From an uncultured Opitutaceae bacterium (GTDB lineage Bacteria > Verrucomicrobiota > Verrucomicrobiia > Opitutales > Opitutaceae), in assembly GCA_937128785.1 (NCBI GenBank), contig CAKZMS010000757.1:1-14964 (forward strand): a DNA stretch of 14,964 nt, in the 5' to 3' direction. The position numbers and the translations under genes were made by a program. Below are positions 13,588 to 14,964 of the stretch, piece after piece. A model generated the notes under the pieces. It had not been told where the DNA came from. It ran no database searches and worked only from the letters and a program-made list of their open reading frames with translations. Position 1 is the stretch's first letter. The number at the start of each line of letters is the position of its first letter.

Positions 13588-14118
13588 CTAGTTGGGGTCG
13601 ACTGTGGTTTCGCGGGTAGGGGCGGGCATGGACTCCATCACCGCATCGAGGGTTTCGGCCTCAGCCGCGGGATTCCGCAAGTTGACGACTTTGCCATCGA
13701 GAAACGTCACCTGGGCCAAAACAAAATCGATCACCTTGTAATCGTGCACCACGGGGACCGTGCCATAAACGGGAGGCTGCGTGCGGCTTCCTGTCCTCAT
13801 GTGGTGTTGGCCATGGTAGGTCCACACGGTGCGTTCCCGGCCGCTGGCGGTGATGATGGACTCTTCCTTGTCGGGCTTTCCGTAAGCGATCCGCACCATT
13901 TCCGGAGAGTCGCCGATTTTGGCGATGCGATTGCGCAAGCGCTCCTGATCTTCCGCGCTGAGTTCGTGGAAAACATCGTGGTTTTCCTCAATCCGATCAT
14001 CCACTGATTTGCAGCCTGCTCCCATCAGTCCGAGGACCAAAAGTCCGGCGCCCGCGATGCGGCTGAAACCGAAACGTGCGTAGGTCGAAGATAGCGTGGG
14101 GGCGAGCCGGTGGAACAT
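13588..14118 (-). CDS. lipoprotein, paralogue of the 13000-13455 gene
   Basis: A 176-residue probable lipoprotein with signal peptide FSRIAGAGLLVLGLMGAG and lipid-attachment cysteine C36 (lipobox GAGC, Gly rather than Leu at -3). It shares with its downstream neighbour the series C.S.D.RI, LSAEDQERL at 53-61, GDSPEMV at 69-75, RIAYGKPD at 76-83, TVWTY at 97-101 and a late strand TFLDGKVVNLR. It differs by a longer middle loop and a Pro/Thr-rich C-terminus. An outer-membrane BamE-like fold is a guess; there is no catalytic motif. The frame is open to 14247, but residues before the ATG at 14118 look non-coding. Same strand as its paralogue, 132 bp upstream of it, which suggests tandem duplication with separate promoters. 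Confidence 0.72.
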   Translation of the reverse strand: MFHRLAPTLSSTYARFGFSRIAGAGLLVLGLMGAGCKSVDDRIEENHDVFHELSAEDQERLRNRIAKIGDSPEMVRIAYGKPDKEESIITASGRERTVWTYHGQHHMRTGSRTQPPVYGTVPVVHDYKVIDFVLAQVTFLDGKVVNLRNPAAEAETLDAVMESMPAPTRETTVDPN

Positions 14119-14253
14119 GGCGTTGAGCGGATGGGTCAATGATACCGTTCGCCTCCGACATTGAAGCCGTCCCGGAAGTTCCGCGAACCTTGGTTTTACG
14201 CGGGCGATGGACCCGTGGCTTGAATCGCCGTCAGATTCAGCTAGCAAACCCTC
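14119..14253. promoter_or_regulatory. divergent promoter region, lipoprotein and chrA
   Basis: This 135-bp gap lies between the leftward lipoprotein start and the rightward chrA start. On the chrA side, TTGAAT (14220-14225) and TAGCAA (14242-14247) are spaced 16 bp and could be -35 and -10 boxes. They would start transcription at or very near the ATG, consistent with no Shine-Dalgarno there. The match to the -10 consensus is weak. Nothing else stands out. Confidence 0.25.
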
Positions 14254-14964
14254 ATGTCCACTTCGGCTGCAGCCTCCACCTCATCGGCTCTGTCCCTCTT
14301 GGGCGTATTTCTGCGTTTGGGGTGCACGTGCTTTGGTGGCCCCGTGGCGCATCTGGGGTTTTTCCGCACTGAATTCGTGGACAAACGCCAGTGGATGAGT
14401 GACGCGGAGTATGCCGATCTCGTGGCGCTCTGTCAGTTCCTGCCAGGTCCGGCCAGTAGTCAGGTAGGTTATGCGATTGGGCTACGGCGGGGCGGTTTCC
14501 TGGGGGGCTTGGCGGCGTGGGTGGGGTTTACGCTGCCATCCGCTGTGCTGATGATCGGATTCGCTCTGGGCTTGGCCTCGATGGGATCGGTGGCCGATGC
14601 CGGCTGGGTGGTGGGCCTCAAACTGGTAGCGGTCGGCGTGGTGGCCCATGCTCTCTGGGGCATGGGGACCAAGTTGTGCCCGGATTGGCAGCGGGCCCTG
14701 ATCGGCGGGGTGACCTGTGGCGTATTGTTGATGTCCACCGGACCGGGCTGGCAGGTAATTGTAATTTTGAGCGGTGCGTTGGTGGGACGATTTTGGTTCG
14801 AGGGTGCCCCGGGGGGCGCGCCGGAGAAGCCCGCTGAATCGAATAGCCGCTCAAGCTGGCCGTGGTTGGTGGTCTTTTTCTTGGGTCTCGTGGGGTTGCC
14901 TATTGTGGCTCTGAACACCTCCGGTGGGCTGGCCGTGATTGATGGGTTCTATCGCGCCGGGTCG
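14254..14964 (+). CDS. chrA: chromate transporter ChrA, C-terminus beyond window
   Basis: An inner-membrane CHR-family transporter, which in characterised members exports chromate using the proton motive force. 237 codons are open to the end of the window; full-length two-domain members are about 390-450 residues. Diagnostic N-terminal motifs are present: CFGGPVAHLGFFRTEFVDKR at 26-45, MSDAEYADLVALCQFLPGPA at 48-67, SSQVGYAIGLRRGG at 68-81 and a GFTLPSA turn at 91-97, followed by hydrophobic helices. A Pro/Glu/Ser-rich linker (about 188-200) precedes another helix, consistent with the start of the second half. The gene is divergent from the lipoproteins, with no Shine-Dalgarno before the ATG. 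Many CHR proteins have untested substrates, so chromate export is by family only. No chrB or chrR lies within view. Confidence 0.93.
   Translation, partial: MSTSAAASTSSALSLLGVFLRLGCTCFGGPVAHLGFFRTEFVDKRQWMSDAEYADLVALCQFLPGPASSQVGYAIGLRRGGFLGGLAAWVGFTLPSAVLMIGFALGLASMGSVADAGWVVGLKLVAVGVVAHALWGMGTKLCPDWQRALIGGVTCGVLLMSTGPGWQVIVILSGALVGRFWFEGAPGGAPEKPAESNSRSSWPWLVVFFLGLVGLPIVALNTSGGLAVIDGFYRAGS

Noticed and set aside
1..14964. CRISPR array, tRNA, rRNA, transposon ends or phage genes
   Set aside because: I found no regularly spaced direct repeats, no cloverleaf-like or rRNA-like stretch, and no transposase, integrase or phage structural protein on either strand.

Overview
The window is GC-rich chromosomal DNA from a Gram-negative bacterium with an outer membrane (lipoproteins, signal peptides, a periplasmic sensor domain). 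Gene content, protein style and the near-total lack of Shine-Dalgarno sequences before well-supported starts would fit a Verrucomicrobiota/Opitutaceae-like organism. That placement is an inference from impression, not a computed result. I see no rRNA, tRNA, CRISPR array, insertion sequence, phage gene or plasmid function. This is mostly core and transport DNA, and I do not see a clearly novel multi-gene defence or mobile system.

Layout from left to right. (1) 1-1416, minus: an AbgT-family transporter cut by the left edge, preceded by a doubtful small membrane ORF at 1476-1739. (2) 1842-3957, plus: lysA (last step of lysine synthesis) and panB (first committed step of pantothenate synthesis), 13 bp apart and probably one transcript. 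(3) 4070-5728, plus: a sensor histidine kinase with a periplasmic solute-binding domain and no response regulator beside it. Two short inverted repeats lie in its leader. (4) 5776-6774, plus: gpsA, the glycerol-3-phosphate dehydrogenase of phospholipid synthesis. (5) 6795-8582, minus, tail to tail with gpsA: a large sodium:solute symporter (SSS family) of unknown substrate. (6) 11904 down to 8727, minus: a four-gene cluster consisting of a small DUF4212 symporter subunit, a large VC_2705/ActP-like symporter subunit, a secreted DUF6503-like protein and a membrane-anchored DUF5713 protein. Two of the three junctions overlap (8 bp and 4 bp), so the tail of the cluster is probably translationally coupled. 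(7) 12005-13003, plus and divergent from the symporter cluster: an inositol-monophosphatase-family phosphatase. (8) 13000-14118, minus: two tandem paralogous small lipoproteins, separated by an intergenic region rich in GTAAC-type repeats. (9) 14254-14964, plus: the N-terminal part of a ChrA chromate transporter, cut by the right edge.

Four membrane transport systems (AbgT, SSS, DUF4212/VC_2705, ChrA) are packed among four housekeeping enzymes (LysA, PanB, GpsA, IMPase-like). The best leads are the symporter cluster, which couples a two-part sodium/carboxylate-type transporter to two DUF proteins and carries an EF-hand-like loop in its predicted outer gate, and the lipoprotein pair with repeated sites between its members.
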